The notes: generated by a model not told the origin, from the letters alone. A stretch of DNA of 64,000 nucleotides from Catonia carolina (GCA_035578175.1 JAQMRL010000003.1:95277969-95341968), one strand, 5' to 3'. Positions 24,550 through 37,380 are shown, numbered from the stretch's first letter. Made by a program: numbers and translations.

Positions 24550-26480
24550 TTTTAATATATGCTAGAAAGAATGTACTCAATCATTATGTAAAAAAAATTG
24601 ATGAAAAAAATGTTATTAAATGAAAGAATTTGTCAACATTCTGCTAATACCATGTGGGTGGAATGCTTTACAAAATATAGATGGAACTGTGCAGAAAAAT
24701 GTTAAGAAGCATTGAACGCACTCCTGCGTGAATACAAGTTGGACCTGTCCAAATCAAAGTTAGTTGATTGATGAAACTTTTTATAGTATACATGAATTTC
24801 TTCTAAATAATATTTTATGAAAATAAATAATTGTCCAAAGCATTGAATCTAATGCTAAGAAAACTCTAAATATTATAAGATGGTACGCTTATTGAAGTAA
24901 GTAAAGTTGTAGTAGTAGGTCAAAGTGTGATTAAAATAATACGTAATTATTCAGGTGTTATGTATTAACTTATCTTGTCATGACCTTCTTGATATACTTC
25001 CCCAGGAGTCTACTGAGCGCAGTTAACAAAAATATTTTACGGAGCGTTAAGTGTTAGCCCAGTGTTTTTGTATCCTGTTCTTTCTTCAGTTGGTGCGCCT
25101 GTTGCTTCAGTTACAAGCAATTTATTTTCTTGTTTCATGTTACATCTAAAAAATTTATTTCATTTTTCAAGTCATCTCATTCATTCTTCAAGTTGCTAAA
25201 AGTCCACATGTATGTACTGAAAAGAAAATTGAAGAATGCATCATGCTTTCAATTAAAAAAAATTGTACTTCTTGATTGGCTTAAAGATAGCAAAAGTGTA
25301 CCGTCAGTGACAATGCATGTCGTCATTATAGCATTAAAAAATGGAGAAGGCTTTAAATATTCAGATGAAGGTACCACTCACAAAAGGATGCTTCTCACTT
25401 GTTTAAATTTTCTGTTTGATGACTACAACCCCCTCATCACCATATAGGTTTGATTTTGCTATTAACAGGACTTAACCCTCGCAAACAGTGACGGATCACT
25501 CTATTCAAAAACAATATAATTGTGACATTGTCTAATTATTTAGAGTATGATTAAGGTACAAAATTTGGCGTTAAAACAAACCTTTACACAACTAACAATT
25601 TCATAGTTATTTTTATAGTTCTTGAGATAGATAAAAAAATGAAATGTTTACCTAATGCATATTAAATGCATTAAGAATTACAAATGACTACTGTTGCATT
25701 GATCGTTCATCGTATGTAGGATTATAAACAGCCATATTATTTAAAATTTTGAAATATATATTTCCAACCACCAGAATACGGTAACAGAAAAGACTTACTA
25801 ATGTTTATAGTGCTTTCAAGTATCTTGTACACATCTTCAGAAAATTAAAATTTTCTCACATCAAAATTTAAAACTTACTACTCCTACCATGGTAGATAAG
25901 GAATTCCTTATCTATCAATAATAAACATTACTTATATCTCAGAATTTACTAGCCACAATGACCAGTACACATGGCTAGTTCACAAAACGAACAAAATAAA
26001 ATGGTATTCAAGAGATAAATGGTATTTACATAAAATAGCTTGATCCACTGATATCGTACCGCTCTGCAGTACCCATACTTTAGATAAGTAAAATTTACAA
26101 TAATTGCAAATTACTATAAATTATTAAATTATGATAAAAAAATTCAGTGATTGAATGGACTATAAATGATGATTGTAAATGAACTCATAAACTCTACAAT
26201 TTTAACACCTACTTTTTTTTGGGGGCTTCCAAACTCCCCTACACTCCGCCATCTCCACATACCTCCACATATAGGATGCAAGGTGGTACAGTAGAACAGC
26301 AATAGAATATCGCCTCAGTATACTACACCATTATAACTTAACGTAGTCATTCTTTCTTCACTAGAAAACGGTCAGCCGCCAAGCTTAACATACACCACAT
26401 AGACACAAATAACATAAAAATACATAAAATAACATAAAGATCACGCAGTATTTACAGCCTTCCTTCACAGTATCCTGTAT
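24550..26480. other. Intergenic, no gene supported
   Basis: A 105-codon frame at 25130-25447 is Lys/Phe-rich, without a recognisable domain or flanking exons. The rest is AT-rich with nothing recognised. Confidence 0.4.
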
Positions 26481-26489
26481 AGTTTTTCT

Positions 26490-26800
26490 TTAATTTTACC
26501 ATCTCTGTGAAACAGATCTACCTCTCCATTTATTTCATTGGGCGTAGCTATACATCTATTGATTGGAGCTATTTTACTTCTTGTGGCTCCAACTAACAGC
26601 CTGAAACTTTAAAGCTGTGCAAGGCACCTTCAGAAAAATTTTCGAGATATCCGGAACATCAACTCGTGAATGCAGAATGTTGTAAATGTATAGAACTTCC
26701 ATCACTCTACGCCGCATGCTCAGACTCTGAAGCCCGTAGAATGAGAGAGCATCCTCATAGCCATCAAATTTTCTCACAGATCTACATTTTAATATCAATA
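26490..26800 (-). mobile_element. LINE reverse-transcriptase C-terminal fragment (reverse strand)
   Basis: The minus-strand frame 26798-26574 reads YEDALSFYGLQSLSMRRRVMEVLYIYNILHSRVDVPDIS. This matches the 'L..RR..E...L.KIL.G.ID.P.L' stretch found at the end of jockey/CR1-type ORF2 proteins. There is no start or upstream RT domain, so it is a 5'-truncated copy. Confidence 0.7.
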
Positions 26801-27095
26801 GAACAATAATATTGCAAATACATAGATGATAGATAGATAGATAGTCATAACAAAGAAGATATTATGGGGAGTCAGATAGTTATTTCGAAAAAAGTATCAG
26901 TTCTGAGATAGATTTGTCAATTCCTTGAAATATTCTGGGATTATAATAGAAATATATGTGACAGATAGATAATGTCAATACAGATTTTTCTTTAAATTTG
27001 TGTCTCTGATTTTGAAAAGCCAAGATTTAATTTTGTTGAAAATAAACAAACAATATTTATTTGTTTTATCGCTAAGGTAACTGATTAAATAAATT

Positions 27096-27280
27096 TGCTG
27101 GCTGCATTGGCATAGTTGGTAACGTGCTCGCCTCTCATCATGCAGTCGTGGGTTTGAATCCAACTTGGGCACAGCATGTTTTCATACGTTACAAAAAAAT
27201 CATTTCATCCTCCACATTTACACCCCAACGTCGTCGCTAATGATGCAGTTGATGCAACGTTGAATAAATAAATTTTAAAA
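27096..27280 (+). repeat. tRNA-derived SINE (family C), copy 2
   Basis: The tRNA-like head (gcatagttggtaacgtgctcgcc, B box gggtttgaatccaa) is followed by the family tail 'cagcatgttttcatacgttac' and a 3' part ending in an A-rich run near 27270 ('gcaacgttgaataaataaa'). CAT sits at the anticodon position. A tRNA-Met-like ancestor is inferred. Confidence 0.8.
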
Positions 27281-28019
27281 AAATAAGCTTCGTCCTAGGT
27301 AAATAAAGATGACTACTGTTGTAACCATTAAGGTATTTCTCTGAGAGCGGTTATGAAGAGGATTATACATTATACTCATTGGAGGTTACAGTAGGCCTGT
27401 TTAAAAGAAAAATATTGATTGCACGCATAAAAATAAAATTTAAAGATAATAAGCAATAGAGTGGATGGTAGAAAATGTCAGGGCTATTAAATCACGATTC
27501 TTAATTAAATGAATACAGGAAAAGATAAAAATAATTAATATTAAAGTTGTTGAATACCAACAAACAAAAGCGCTTAGAAATTCAGCCTATCTACTACAAA
27601 TACTTTTACTTAGGCTATTTGCATGACTATAGTAATTTCTACGTAGGTATATAAAAGTGATTATTTTAGTACATCGTTCACCTAATTGCTGATGCATGAT
27701 GAATTTAACGTTAAACATTATTCCCGGCACTTATCTCTGGCTTCAGTTTTGCCTAGAAATTTCTTTTTCTCTATTAAATAAAGCTCAACTAACTTTCTGA
27801 AAGTATATTCTACGAGTCAAACTTGATTTCAAAATTCGTTAATAAAATCTCCAACAGGATAGAATAAAGATACTCGTATTCAGTGGTTTTGAATGGAAAT
27901 ATTCGTACAGTTTTGAAATTTGGCACACCCCTCCTCGCGGCTATCTAAATAACAGCAAAAGTTCTAGATCCAAGGATATGAGTTTCACTTCATCCACCGT
28001 ATTGTCAAATGATGGAAAA

Positions 28020-28100
28020 CTAATGGTCTACGTTTGTGTTGTTATTAACTGTGGCAAAACGGGAAAGCTAAATTAAAAATTCCAAGAATAAGTGGAAACC
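28020..28100 (+). pseudogene. Possible THAP-like zinc-finger relic
   Basis: Positions 28027-28080 read MVYVCVVINCGKTGK, then after a +1 shift KLKIPRISG, similar to the start of THAP domains (C-x2-4-C followed by a K-x-F-x-x-P/IP motif). It is broken by a stop and a frameshift within 80 bases. THAP domains occur in P-type transposases and in host genes. The match is short and weak. Confidence 0.25.
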
Positions 28101-28181
28101 TGTACGCTCAAGCTCTCTTCAGCTGCTTCAGTTTGATTCTATACTCTATCAAGGTTTTTATAGAGACTTTGATAGATACTC

Positions 28182-28505
28182 TATCCCATGGAACCGTGCA
28201 GCACGTCATAACATAAATATATTAAAAAATTGTAATTGAACTTAGCGCGATCCATTCGAGTTACAAAAGATGTTCTTTGCTTATCAGATGAAACTTGCTA
28301 TATACTAATTGAAACATATACTAAATACAAAATTTATGACAGAAGCAGAAGAAAGAATCCATACAGTAGGCCTGTTATAAATCATCCGGTCTGTCGTCGG
28401 TTGTTTTGACTGAAGGCGTTGCTAGAGTGAAACATGATTATTCATCCTTTTTACTGACTTTTAACCCGTAGTCTGTTTATATCTGCTGCACGGTTCTGTG
28501 GGATA
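28182..28505. mobile_element. MITE of about 324 bp with TATCCC..GAACCGTGCAGCA inverted ends
   Basis: The left end TATCCCatgGAACCGTGCAGCA and the right end TGCTGCACGGTTCtgtGGGATA are inverted with only a few mismatches. No open frame lies inside. No clear target duplication is visible beyond short A/T sequence, so the superfamily is not assigned. Confidence 0.7.
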
Positions 28506-28715
28506 AACTTATAACGTTGTAACCACCATACCGAAACTAAAAATAATTAATATCGTCGGTTAAAAGAAGCTTTATACTCTCTAATTCAGTTTTAGGGTTT
28601 CCCACGTCATGACAGCTGCAGGTGCTTGTTGCATTGCTTACTTTCAAATAGGTTTTTTTTTAGAAAGATAGCCCATCCTCATATAAATCATAAAATATTT
28701 GCCTAGTTCTTTCTT

Positions 28716-28890
28716 GACGGCCGCATTGGCGTAGTTGGTAACGTGCTCGCCTCTCATCATGCGGTCTTGGGTTCGAATCCCATTCAGGCACGGCATATTT
28801 TCATACGTTACAAAAAAATCATTTGATTCTTCACTGTCTGCATTAGCAGACATTGCAGAAAAGTCGGACGTTAAACAAAAAAAATAGTTC
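28716..28890 (+). repeat. tRNA-derived SINE (family C), copy 3, best preserved
   Basis: The head 'ggccgcattggcgtagttggtaacg', B box 'gggttcgaatccca', body 'cggcatattttcatacgttac' and tail 'agtcggacgttaaacaaaaaaa' are all present. The last motif also ends the related element at 38.1 kb and is likely the 3' signal recognised by the partner LINE. Confidence 0.85.
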
Positions 28891-28984
28891 TTTCTTATTT
28901 CTCGTTAAAGTATACTACGGAACACTTAATAAAAAAAACAAGAAATAGTACATACTACACAATTAATTAAAGAAATAATGAAAA

Positions 28985-29340
28985 TTGAACAATAAAACTA
29001 ACACGCGTAGGCGCGAATCTCCGCTTTAAGCTTATAAACAAATCGCGAAAAATATCAGCACTGTTATAGGCGGCGAACTTTCGGTATAACTAACTCAGAA
29101 ACGTATGACTAAATTACGCATGTGGATGACAACTGCTTCCCTGCCACCTCCGTTGTAACTGCGCATAGAAAAAATAATGTAGAAACGATAGCCTTCGATG
29201 AGTCTTTCGAACGTCAATGTTTCAAACAATGCAGTGGCAGCAGTGATTACCCATCGCGGTTGATAGTGAATGAGTTGTCTTCTCGAAAAATAGTTAACGC
29301 ATTTTTTTATCACTGATCAGTACGCGCAGACATACAAAAT
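28985..29340. other. CpG-richer unexplained patch
   Basis: In an AT-rich, CpG-poor neighbourhood this stretch has many CG dinucleotides (acacgcgtaggcgcgaatctccgc, ggcggcgaactttcgg, aactgcgcat, acccatcgcgg). Open frames of 64-72 codons on both strands overlap each other and resemble nothing known. It could be an unmethylated promoter or part of an unrecognised element. Confidence 0.35.
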
Positions 29341-29814
29341 TTATTCCATTCCAGTTAAGAACTCATGTTAATTATTGTTGTTTTCACCATGAAAAGGTGC
29401 AGTCCTACGCTGCTTTTAAATAAGTTTTTCTAAAACATGTAAGTAGGCCTACCTATTTACTTATTTATTACTTTTATTTAAGTTTTATCTACGTCCGCAT
29501 AATCAACGGCTAATTCAAAAATGAATGTCACTTCATAAAATTTGTAGACCCTACCGAGGATTTGAAATAAATACCTGTTTCTTCTCAGCATTACAAACAT
29601 ATTTTGAACTGAACTACGAAAACGATTGAAATATTAAATTTTAATTCCAACTCGTAACCTGTTAGCGGAAGGTAGACTAATATCTTCAAGAAAATACTTT
29701 ATCGTACAACAAAACTTTCATTGTGATACGAATATCAACATTCGATACATGCTTGGGACGTCGATTATTTTTATTATTAACAGGTCGTTAATAGAATGAA
29801 ATATTCAAACATAA

Positions 29815-29970
29815 TTACCGCGCATGAATACCGCGTTGAGGTCCCGGGTTCGATTCTCAGCCAGGGTCTGGAAATTTTCACAAGTAAAAACCCACAATTA
29901 CAGTCGCATAATCCACTGTAGTCGATAATAACCCAGCAGTTGGTGATTAAATAAATTTTTAAAAAAACCA
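29815..29970 (+). repeat. tRNA-derived SINE (family D)
   Basis: The B box 'cgggttcgattctc' is followed by the family body 'ggtctggaaattttcacaagtaaaaaccca..' and '..tggtgattaaataaat'. The same body recurs at 37.4, 47.1 and 54.7 kb. The 5' half of the tRNA-like head is partly lost. Confidence 0.7.
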
Positions 29971-29989
29971 TTATTTTTAATTGAACGGA

Positions 29990-31450
29990 AGGTTTTTTTT
30001 AAGAAACTTAAGAAATAACGAGCCCTGCCTTCTGACGATTTCTTTAATAGGTAGGCCTACCTGAGTTTGGAGCCTTGTTTCTTCAAAACCGCTTGTTCAA
30101 TTTTAACGTACTAAACACCAAATTTTAGCTCATTTAGCTTTCAATTTGCGTTGTTACATGTCAGTTTTATATTTTTAGCGGTTTTAAATATTGCGATATC
30201 ATGATGAAAGGGGAAGAAGAGCCGGTTTTTTGTAGCTGAACAATCTGATGCATTTAGAGGCTTATAACTCAAACACCGCTCGACCGAATGATTTGAGATT
30301 TCACCGGAATATAAACTTGTATGTTCTTATTGTACGTACAAAATTTCAGACTTATAGCTTAATTAAATTATGAGTTATTTGTAAAATTCTGAACCCCCTG
30401 TTATCTCCGTAACCGCTCATTAATTCGGCAATTTAAAAAAACAGTTTTATTCAGTATAAAAAATTAATACAAATTCATTAATATTATGGAACAGCAATTG
30501 ACAAATTATTAGGCAGAATTTTTGAATTGTAAGTTGATGATGTGGGGGCTGGAAGAAGCTTAACCATGTTAGCAGGTTCTGTTCTCTAGGTGCTAAGTCG
30601 TCTTTTAACTTAACATCCAACTGCATATTGACAATGAACAGAAAAACCTTTTCTATTATTACAGAGGTTCTTATTACTTTTAATAGTAATGTTTAGTAAT
30701 CATGCTCATATTTACAATACCACTGAAATAACTTAAAATTTTTATTTTTTGTAGAATTAAAGAACGCGTGATTAGATCAAAGAATGGCTATAAGCTGGCT
30801 ACGTGATTAACAACAAACAGTCTAGTGTTTTAATGTGCATGAAGAACTTGCATAATAATGTGGGTTCGGCATTGTCCTTGAAGGTGTTTAGATATTATTA
30901 TTCGGCGTATTTCTTTATAAATGTATTCACTTGTACGGAAGTTGCTACAATCTGCTTGCCTCTTGAACTTATTAATATTATTTTCCTTCTTCGTGTACCA
31001 TGATGCCTTTCAGACCATTGGTAACCATCGCAGCAAATTTCACTTTATTGACAGCCAGTCTAGAAAGCTCAATCGTATCTACATTCTACACCATACCAGT
31101 CTCGAGGGGTTTTAGCCACGACGTGTTTCTTTGACCTGGACTATGTTTCCTGTTATTTTGCCGTGCATGATATTCTGCAATAATCTATATTTTTGACTTC
31201 TAACGCGTGTGCAAAGTATTTCGATTTCTTTTTTTAATAGTGTATGTTAACCTTGTTAGAATAAAATATACAGTATTGAAACTCTTTACTTACTGTATAT
31301 AGATTTTCTATAGCCTGAACTACTGTTAATAATTTCTAAGCAGCGCTTTAGCTTTAGGTAACTGTTCACTAGCGACAGCCATCTAATAATAGATCACAGC
31401 TATTTTTTTTAAATATATTTTTGGCTTGTAGGAGTGAATTTGACAGGGAT
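29990..31450. other. Intergenic, no gene supported
   Basis: The stretch 30180-30430 has the look of an old repeat (aactcaaacaccgctcgaccgaatgatttg) but no second copy is in this window. Two overlapping 64-66 codon frames near 30.8-31.1 kb have no recognisable features. Confidence 0.4.
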
Positions 31451-31454
31451 TTCC

Positions 31455-31625
31455 AATGAAAACTGGGTCTTTTACGTTTTCTGTATGCTACTATCAAATC
31501 CGCATTCCCTGATAGGTTGCACACGTGTTCATTTCTCCCACTCACTGCCTTACTGAATACTCATACTGAGACAAACAGACGCACGCGTCCTTCCCATGTC
31601 CTTCCCAGTCCGAGTATGTAGTAGG
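31455..31625 (+). repeat. Family F repeat, copy 1
   Basis: The segment 'cgttttctgtatgctactatcaaatccgcattccctgatagg..' through 'catactgagacaaacagacgcacgcg' recurs partially at 31725-31810 and in reverse at 33203-33355. Its element class is unknown. Confidence 0.6.
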
Positions 31626-31724
31626 CCTACTATGTTACACGTTCTGTTGTTTTATTTTCTTATTTAGATTGTTTTATTTTGAGTTTTTAATTATTTTATA
31701 TTTTTTATTTACAGGTTACTTATA

Positions 31725-31810
31725 ATAGGTCTTTTCCGTTTTCTGTATTCCACTATCAAATCCGAATTCCCTGAAGGATTACACAATTCACCCACTCCTG
31801 CGTCTAGCGC
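31725..31810 (+). repeat. Family F repeat, short copy
   Basis: Shares 'ccgttttctgtattccactatcaaatccgaattccctgaagg' with the other family F copies and breaks off after the 'cccactcctgcg' region. Confidence 0.6.
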
Positions 31811-32465
31811 GCCAATCTGACTAGCAATATTCCTGCGTAGTGTCAACTCCACTCTGATTTCACAGTTAGTTACTAAACAGTCTGCTATGAATTTTTCAGT
31901 TACTTAACCTTTTAACTACTGAATTTTTTAAAGGAAATAAAGCTTGCACAGATTAGGTATTTTCATTACACTTCATACCATGATGAAGCTACATTTCATG
32001 GTTTGTCTCGAATTTTTAGTTTTTCAGTATTTTTAGTTTTTAATTTTTAGTTTTATGTGTTTGTTACAAAATAAGTTGTAATTTAAAATCTGTAATAATG
32101 TAACAAAAATTAATTGAGTACATCTTTCGGCCAAAGGCTGTTGACAGTGACAGAATTGTGTCCTATAGTAAAAATCAATTGCTGCAAAATTCTTTGTTGT
32201 TATCCTTATCATTCTTCTTTGTCAGCATCTACAGTTATTGGATATTCACTTATTTCTTTCGTCCGTGTGTATTTTAGAAAAAATTCACAACAAAAATAAA
32301 AAACACCATATTTTTGTTTAGTTACATAGATTGGTAAAGAAAAGTTCTCTAATTCATTATTTTCAATTTCAATTGATCCAGATTTTATATAATTATAGAG
32401 TACTAACTCATTTTAAAGCCAATAGAATGCGGAACATAGTAGTTCTGAAAAATGTGAGGCGTTGT

Positions 32466-32665
32466 GGACCAGAAGGGCGAACTTAACAAAGGGTAGTTTT
32501 GAGAAAAACGCAAATTAAACTTTTTGATCCAAGGGCGAACTCAAAAAAAATTGCAGAGTGTATGATGCATAACGATAGGAAGGGGAAAGGGTAGAAGTGG
32601 GGTGGGATCAGTAGCGTAGAGGTGACAAGACTCACGTCTTCCTGTTGAGTTCGCCCTTCTGGTCC
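32466..32665. mobile_element. 200-bp MITE with GGACCAGAAGGGCGAACT terminal inverted repeats
   Basis: It begins GGACCAGAAGGGCGAACTtAACA and ends TGTTGAGTTCGCCCTTCTGGTCC, an inverted repeat of about 23 bp with one mismatch. It has no coding capacity. A second right terminus and a partial left terminus follow at 32731-32831. Confidence 0.8.
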
Positions 32666-32730
32666 GCGCAACTATCGTTCAAAGTAAACTCCCTGATTTT
32701 TTTCTACTTCTCTTTTCATATAATTTAAAA

Positions 32731-32831
32731 GGCGAACTCAACAAAATATACCTATAACATTGAAGTTTGTAACCCAAAGATGCCAAATAAAACAAAAAAA
32801 TGACCCTATGTTGAGTTCGCCCTTCTGGTCC
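32731..32831. mobile_element. Partial second copy of the GGACCAGAAGG MITE
   Basis: The left part GGCGAACTCAACAAAA lacks the outer nine bases. The right part TTGAGTTCGCCCTTCTGGTCC is complete. It sits 65 bp downstream of the first copy in the same orientation. The pair may be a tandem or nested insertion or one rearranged element. Confidence 0.65.
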
Positions 32832-33017
32832 GGAACGTCTCATTTGAACATGAGTTTACATCACAGTTGGTTCTAGCCTTTGCCTGTTAAGTGCCGTCGC
32901 ATATAAAAGACAACAGTACTCAAAGGGTTAATAATATTCGGATGGAGGAAGATGCTGCAGAGTTCCTTCAGGAAAAGGGGTTATTACATAATCCCAGAAG
33001 ATGTAACAATTTAAAAA

Positions 33018-33130
33018 GTATGTGTGAAACACTCACACGACTTTCTCTTCCCAATGTAAATAATTAAAAAATATAACGTAATAGTATAATTTAGCCTAGT
33101 AATAGCAAAAAATTCATTAAAAAAATATAA
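33018..33130 (+). repeat. Family B repeat, 5' end only
   Basis: Starts GTGTGAAACACTCACACGACTTTCTCTTcCCAATGTAAATAAT, the best-preserved example of this terminus in the window, and fades within about 100 bp. Confidence 0.6.
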
Positions 33131-33202
33131 CTTGATAGTAATAGCAAAATAAAACAAATTATGAAATAAAATAACAGAACGTGTAACGTAGTAGGTATAT
33201 AC

Positions 33203-33355
33203 TGTGACTAGGAAGGACGTGTGTACGCGTGCGTGAGTGTGTCTGTCTCAGTATGAATATTCAGTGAGGTAGAGAGTGGGAGAAATGAACAAGTGTGCAA
33301 CCCTTCAGGGAATTCGGATTTGATAGTGGCATACAGAAAACGGAAAGACTCTGGA
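33203..33355 (-). repeat. Family F repeat, reverse copy
   Basis: The reverse complement of the 31.46-kb copy ('aattcggatttgatagtggcatacagaaaacgg' and 'tgtctgtctcagtatgaatattcagtgaggtag'). Confidence 0.6.
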
Positions 33356-33359
33356 AATT

Positions 33360-35000
33360 TATCCATATGCGGCTGACCACTGGTTACCATCCAAGCTGAC
33401 TGTCTGGGCTGGCCCGACGTGTTTTAGTTACGTTTAAAAATGTTTACTCAAAAGATCGGGAGGCGGAATAAAATACAGCATGACCTTTATTTCTTTTTGG
33501 GAATTATAAATTTTTCCATCTTATTGGTGTTTAATTAGAATAAACATTATAAGTGATAAGAAAAGGTTCCTTTAGGAGCTTTCATGACTTAAAATTTTTT
33601 TTCAACAGATGGTAGGGTACAAATTATTTTTGGCCTGCCCATGGTGTAGTGGTCAGCGCAACTAAGTTCTACGCCAGGAACTACTCTAAAAAAAACATCA
33701 TTTTGTTAGGTACTAAATCTTCAAGAAAATAATATCACTTTTGCATATAAATTTTATATTTTTGAAAACTCCTGATGTTTTGACTTTTCCTACTAAAAAA
33801 ATGTCATATACCAAAATTTTGACGTGCCAAAAGTGATGGCAAGGAGAAGTGCTCACCTAAATACAATGGTGCAGGTCATTGACCGGTACTGCTTGGATGT
33901 CTCGTTATAAATGAAACAAAGTTTGCGTGGGTACTGTAAACCAATTAGGGCAATTTGTTTACAAAATGATTTCAAAGAAAATGGTCTTTTGATTTATTTT
34001 ATTGAATAAGGTTATAATTTAATTACAATTAGGCTAACAAAGTGTAGGAATTCATAAATATAAAAATAGATAATCCAAACCTTAAATATTTTCTTACAGA
34101 ATATCCTACAACATTCTTGTTGAAATGGACGAAAACCTGGTTTTACAATCAGCTTGCTTATCTGCACCATTATCATTGTATGTAGGCTGACAACAAAGTA
34201 AATTACACTCAGAACAAACTTGCGTCATTACACGCCCGGAGGAGTGGTTCACAGAATGAATGAGAGTCGGGTATTTCCTTCAGAGAGCTCTTCCCAATGT
34301 ATTCTGGTAACACTTATATACAGGTATATACACTGTTATATATCGGTTAACACGAACCGGTGCTAGAATTTGTGCAAATAAGAAGATAGTAAAGCATATT
34401 AGCTGAGAAATATTGACCATCAATTTTAAACAACATTTGTAAGTAATAAATTTTTAATACGTTATATCGTTAATACATAGTAGTTATTTTTACATTACGG
34501 AAGAAAACTTGAAATTTAACAAACTAATTTTTGTTTTTAATAAAAGAAAATGAACGTTCATTATATTCCAATAGAACATAGGCCATAGAACACGCAGATA
34601 AAAAAACTATTTCTAATTTTCTTATGTATTGGTAATTAACTAGGCAAATAAAAATAACTATTATAAGTACATTGATTTTTATTTAATAATCCTAGCTAGT
34701 GAAAGAAAAAAATTATTGTATGTTCTTTTAAAACACAACATAAGGTTCTTATACCTTGTTAAAATTAAATGTACCTTAATAAATATTAAGATTATATATA
34801 TATATGTATATATTTACCTTATACTTTATTAAAATTTATTTTTTATCGGAAACCGTACGCTGTTGGCATTTGTTCAATTTCTATAGTTGTTTTTTGCTGT
34901 ACTATTATTTGCATGGAGTAGATTTGAATTTTAACATGGACTTTTAGAAAAGTTTTTCATGCGTGGTTGTCAACTGGATATCATACTAGGTTGCTCGCCC
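33360..35000. other. Intergenic, no gene supported
   Basis: It holds a truncated tRNA-like SINE head at about 33635-33690 (catggtgtagtggtcagcgc) and a short TA microsatellite near 34793-34812. Nothing else is recognised. Confidence 0.4.
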
Positions 35001-35023
35001 AATCAATACTACTTAACTACGAG

Positions 35024-35632
35024 TATTAACTGTAATTTTTACAAGCTGATTGGGCTGTCCCGCAATACGTAGATTATATAAAAAAAGAAAATGTAATATC
35101 TGTTAGGTATAAAAACGGTTAAGTAGGCTATGTTCTTTTTATATTTTACTCAGTTAAAGTTGTAATAAGCAGTAAAGTAAATAAAAAAACAAATCAATGG
35201 GTTTGAATGTGTCAAATTTTTCAGACCCTGGCTAGGGTAGAACACGGGACCTTCTTTTCTATAGTCCATTGCAATCTAAAGTTCTAAATCATTGTAAATA
35301 AGACATCTTTTATTTGATGTTATTTAACTATTAACTGAAATTTTTACCTGCTGATTGGGCTAGCTCGAAATTAATTGATATTACCTAAAAAATCTAAAAT
35401 CTGTTAGATTTATGAAAACGAAAATTTATCATTCTAAGTCGCATGAACTTTTAGATCTTTAGCCAGTAAGCATTCAGTACATTACAGAACAGACCAACGG
35501 TTTTAAATGTGTCAAACATTTTCAGACCCTGGCCAAGATAGAACATGGGACCTACCGCTCTACAATTCATTACTATTTGTTACTCTAATCATTTCGTTAT
35601 AAATACACTCTTTATCATTATACGTCAACTCA
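35024..35632. repeat. Diverged tandem duplication, period about 305 bp
   Basis: Unit 1 starts 'tattaactgtaatttttacaagctgattgggct' (35024) and unit 2 starts 'tattaactgaaatttttacctgctgattgggct' (about 35329). Each contains a reverse-strand family D SINE relic with 'tttcagaccctggc.a.g.tagaaca.ggga'. The duplication is old, judging by the many differences. Confidence 0.65.
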
Positions 35633-35639
35633 CATTTGT

Positions 35640-37380
35640 GTGCACTTGATTACAAAGCAATTCTATCGCCAAGTTCTTTTTAAAATTTATTTATTTCAAA
35701 GGAAACCCCTGAACTAGTAGGCCTATTGAGTCTGAAACATTAGCGGGCTAAGAAAACAGAGTTACCAGAATTTTCTTAAAGCATTTCTTTCACAGAGTTT
35801 AATCTCTGTCTGTATAGAAGTCCTCACTCACTCACTGGTCACCAACTCTCTAATTTTTCGATCACCTAGAAAATTTGAACATATTTAAATTTGCCATATT
35901 TCGTGTCTTAAGGGGTTGAACTGAATAACTAAAGAATTTGAATTTCAACCACTTGCGCCTAAGGTGTAAAACAGGTGTGACTATTCTCAAGTAATATAAT
36001 TATATTATTTCTACATTTCCCGAAGAGCAACATTCCTAAAAATCGGCTTTTATACCTGCTAATATTCTCAGAGTGATAGTTAGGAAAAGTGAAGTATTCA
36101 AATTTCAGCCAGTTCCTTCAAAAGGTAGAGTGTACTACCCTAGTACAAGTGTAACTACCCTAGATGTGGTGCAGCTAAATAAATAGATATTATTTCTGTA
36201 TCTTTCTGGAGAGATAAAATTCTGAATTGATAATGTCCTATTTATTTGCGTTTTTTTACAACAATTATTGCCGTTTTTCGCATACCAAATTTCTTTATCC
36301 TTCCGACCACCCGCCTGGAGACTTCTGCACGTAATTATTTCTATTACTTTACACACCATTATTTTTCTGAGCGTCTTCATTTCCTTTTTTCGTTCCGTTT
36401 TCTATATTCTGATGTAGGCCTACCATCTGTCTTCGATCATCCAACACAGCCCTCCATACCGTAACAAACTCTTATTGTCCAACCTCGAGACCCGAGAACT
36501 TTTTGTCAATTCCCTCGATTCTGCACCGTACACGAGAATGCTTTGCATTCAATCCTCTTCTTTGTTCTGATCCGAATTTGTATTTTTTTTTTTTTTTTTA
36601 TTAATGAAGTTAGAACTTTTTTCTTTTAGTGCATGGATCAGTTAATTAAGTCTTATTTCTATTTGATTTGTAAACAGAAACAGTTATCAGAAAAATTCGA
36701 AACTCATACTTCTGCCTCTTAGACTCCAGTAAAAAGAATTACAGTGCACTCAAAAATACTTTTCCCATATGCCTAAAGAGTATTCCCTACATGCATTGTT
36801 ACAATGCGTGTAGCGACCGGCATAAGAGAAGAAAGTTGCTGAATCAGTTCATATGGATCATGGTTTTATATGCGTAGTAGTAGTTGATGGCATACCATCC
36901 AAAAAGATTGCTTATTCCGAAAGTTGATTAATCATTGTAAAGGCAATATACAATAACTGAAACAAATTAGATAAATAAAATTTAGTTTAATAATAAAAAA
37001 TTAATTAGATGGGGTTTTTGAATTCAACAAATACCAGATGTTTTTAGGATGACAGGTATCACAAGATATCATATGATTACTAACAGACTGATCTTCTTTT
37101 CGTGCTCCGTCCCTACAATTACGAAAGTCTTACTCTGTTCTTCACGGAATAGGCCATCTAGCCTGTCAAGCAGCAAAATATTTTATTTTTATTAAAAAAG
37201 CTATAGCTAATTAAAATAAGATACTCCCAGCGTTATAGAGGTATCTTATTAAACGATTTGTTATTACGAATGTATTATAAATATTATGTAATGTATCCTT
37301 AGCCTTAGGGTTGCCAACGAGTCTCGGTAATTTATATTATGTACAATTATTTTATATCTATTTTAAATTAAAAAATAAAA
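35640..37380. other. Intergenic, no gene supported
   Basis: A T-rich tract of about 18 bases occurs near 36581. A C-richer stretch at about 36290-36560 resembles a repeat fragment, but I could not assign it. No exon is recognised. Confidence 0.4.

Noticed and set aside
25130..25447. 105-codon frame
   Set aside because: It is Lys/Phe-rich, without domain, splice context or codon pattern distinguishing it from AT-rich chance. No homologous family recognised.
28718..28790. tRNA-Met-like sequence with good A- and B-box-like segments (also near 27.1 and 8.6 kb)
   Set aside because: The acceptor stem does not pair and the same non-tRNA tail follows in all three copies, so these are SINE heads and not functional tRNA genes.
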